A DNA stretch of 64,000 nt from Qipengyuania xiapuensis (GTDB taxonomy: Bacteria > Pseudomonadota > Alphaproteobacteria > Sphingomonadales > Sphingomonadaceae): positions 601,001 to 665,000 of the forward strand of contig NZ_JAIGNL010000002.1 of assembly GCF_019711395.1 (NCBI RefSeq), read 5' to 3'. A program made the position numbers and the translations under genes. Shown here one piece after another: positions 62,801-64,000 of this stretch. Each line of letters begins with the position of its first letter. Position 1 is the stretch's first letter. Under the pieces are notes generated by a model that did not search any database, was not told the DNA's origin, and saw only the letters and a list, made by a program, of their open reading frames with translations.

Positions 62801-63694
62801 ATGCGTACTTTTGCCCAGCCCGCCATCGACATGGTCGACACGATGCGAACCGCCGCCGCGGCCGATCCCGCGCGCGCGATCGCCTTTGGCGGCGCGCCGG
62901 GATCCAACTCGCACCAGGCGGCCATGCGGTTCGATCCCGAATGCCTGCCCCTTCCCTTCCTCGGCTTCGAGGATGCGCTCGACGCGGTGAAGCAGGGCAA
63001 TGCGGGCTGCGCGATGATCCCGATCGAGAACAGCCAGCATGGCCGCGTGTCGGATATCCACTTCCTGCTGCCCGAAAGCGGGCTGTCGATCGTGGCAGAG
63101 CATTTCATGCGCATCACCCACTCGCTGATGGCGACCGGCCCCGGCCCGTTCGAGGCGGCCTACAGCCATCCGCAGGCGCTCGGCCAGTCGCGCCACTTCC
63201 TCCAGGAACGCGGCATCGTCGCCCTGACCCACGCCGATACCGCGGGTGCCGCGGCCTATGTCGCCGAGATGCAGGACCCGCGCTTCTGCGCCATCGCCCC
63301 GCCCATGGCCGCCGAGCTATACGGGCTCGATATCATCGAGGAAGCGGTCGAGGACGCGCATGACAACACGACCCGCTTCGTCGTCCTCGCGAAGGAACCG
63401 CGCGATCCTGCCGGAATCGAGGCCGAGCAGACAATGACCACCTTCATCTTCGAGGTGAAGAACATCCCCGCCGCGCTCTACAAGGCGCTCGGCTGCTTTG
63501 CGACCAATGGCGTCAACATGACCAAGCTCGAAAGCTATCAGAAGGGCGCGAGCTTTGCCGCCACGCGCTTCTATGCCGACATCGAGGGCGCGCCCGGCGA
63601 TCCGCGGGTCGATGCCGCGCTCGAGGAACTCGCTTTCCAGACCAACGAAGTCCGCCTCCTCGGCAGCTATGCCCAGGCCCGCAAGCGGGGCTGA
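62801..63694 (+). CDS. pheA: Prephenate dehydratase
   Basis: A 297-residue monofunctional PDT with a C-terminal ACT domain. Catalytic region: IAFGGAPGSNSHQAA, MIPIENSQHGRV and DNTTRFVVL (Thr-Arg-Phe motif of the active site). The ACT segment MTKLESYQKGASFAATRFY has ESYQKG where enterobacterial proteins have ESRP. The alphaproteobacterial type usually differs there. It converts prephenate to phenylpyruvate; feedback by phenylalanine is likely. Confidence 0.94.
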   Translation: MRTFAQPAIDMVDTMRTAAAADPARAIAFGGAPGSNSHQAAMRFDPECLPLPFLGFEDALDAVKQGNAGCAMIPIENSQHGRVSDIHFLLPESGLSIVAEHFMRITHSLMATGPGPFEAAYSHPQALGQSRHFLQERGIVALTHADTAGAAAYVAEMQDPRFCAIAPPMAAELYGLDIIEEAVEDAHDNTTRFVVLAKEPRDPAGIEAEQTMTTFIFEVKNIPAALYKALGCFATNGVNMTKLESYQKGASFAATRFYADIEGAPGDPRVDAALEELAFQTNEVRLLGSYAQARKRG

Positions 63695-63702
63695 AGCTCG
63701 CT

Positions 63703-63736
63703 CCCCGACCTACCGCTTCGCTACCTGAGGTCGGGG
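63703..63736 (+). terminator. Long inverted repeat after pheA
   Basis: CCCCGACCT (63703-63711) is complemented exactly by AGGTCGGGG (63728-63736), nine base pairs just downstream of the pheA stop (63694). No T tract follows immediately; may be a terminator or an mRNA-end stabiliser. Confidence 0.6.
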
Positions 63737-63787
63737 CTGACAGTTAGGTTTCATTTTGCTATCCATTCCCACGGAAGGGAGTGGAGG

Positions 63788-63982
63788 ATGCAGAAGGCGC
63801 TCAAGGCATTGCTGTGGCTCTTGCCGCTGATTTTCGGCGTGGGCTTCCTCGCGCCGGTGATCGCCGAGGGTCTTGTCGCCGCTGGCATTGCGGCACCCTT
63901 CGGCCTCGGCGCACTGACCTTCGGCTTGCTGGTCGGCGGCGTCTGGGGCGCTTTTGCGACGGTCACGGGGCGCTGGATATGA
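63788..63982 (+). CDS. Small hydrophobic protein, 64 residues
   Basis: The protein is nearly all hydrophobic: two helices (about 8-30 and 34-58) with a Gly-rich turn (PFGLGALTFGLLVGG). It has no recognised family. The ATG at 63788 follows GGAAGGGAGTGGAGG. Its stop overlaps a further start at 63979, so it probably belongs to an operon that runs beyond the window. Confidence 0.6.
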   Translation: MQKALKALLWLLPLIFGVGFLAPVIAEGLVAAGIAAPFGLGALTFGLLVGGVWGAFATVTGRWI

Positions 63983-64000
63983 ACGCGCCGGCCACCAATC
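63979..64000 (+). CDS. Start of the next gene, 3' partial
   Basis: ATG at 63979 overlaps the preceding TGA as ATGA and opens MNAPATN before the window ends. Too short to name. Listed because the coupling pattern matches others in this genome. Confidence 0.4.

Overview
The window is high-GC chromosomal DNA from an aerobic alphaproteobacterium. The gene content and order (ybgC-tolQRAB-pal, hisBHA-F-E with HIT, SspB, PdeM, IF-3 beginning Met-Ala-Arg-Pro, DUF2585) and the protein style point to Sphingomonadales, most likely Erythrobacteraceae. This assignment rests on family recognition, not on a search. Genes are densely packed, and 1-10 base stop/start overlaps are common.

Layout. 0-3.2 kb: the end of a GH16 glycosidase and a cyanide-insensitive-type cytochrome bd operon. 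3.2-6.3 kb: an unusual Rieske protein with hemF, divergent pdeM, and infC with an AUA start. 6.5-13.7 kb: a DUF547 protein, a DASS anion transporter, a PLP-dependent sulfur-amino-acid enzyme behind a structured leader, an ATP-grasp enzyme, a degenerate SDR, and PilZ and J-domain proteins. 13.8-18.2 kb: the Tol-Pal envelope operon (minus strand). 18.3-21.9 kb: a histidine operon interrupted by a small membrane-protein gene. 22-25.4 kb: sspB, gmk and a TIR-TolB-like-TPR protein. 25.5-34.7 kb: an acyl-CoA catabolic locus, with two divergent operons around a promoter region that holds two MerR/LiuR-like palindromes. 34.7-39.4 kb: dapD, small stress-type genes, an ion channel, a dipeptidase and small enzymes. 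39.4-51.5 kb: mostly lipoproteins, membrane proteins and hydrolases. 51.5-54.2 kb: thiC with a TPP riboswitch, and DUF2585. 54.26-59.83 kb: a segment bounded by an exact 47-bp repeat of the 3' part of tRNA-Gln. It carries galK, galT and a GH36 alpha-galactosidase, and is capped at one end by a truncated GH68 gene and at the other by a truncated MFS sugar transporter. 59.8-64 kb: tRNA-Gln, ppx, rlmE, a membrane-anchored cytochrome c, pheA and two small trailing genes.

Main points of interest: (1) the tRNA-Gln-bounded remnant of a probable raffinose/galactoside utilisation island; (2) a Rieske oxygenase-like protein with its catalytic and Rieske domains in reversed order; (3) a split ACAD10/11-like (kinase plus dehydrogenase) module that suggests 4-hydroxyacyl-CoA catabolism; (4) a 5' leader able to form alternative hairpins over the Shine-Dalgarno sequence of a methionine-family gene; (5) an infC gene that starts at AUA; (6) a TIR protein that keeps the NADase glutamate. 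No CRISPR array, insertion sequence or intact integrase was seen.
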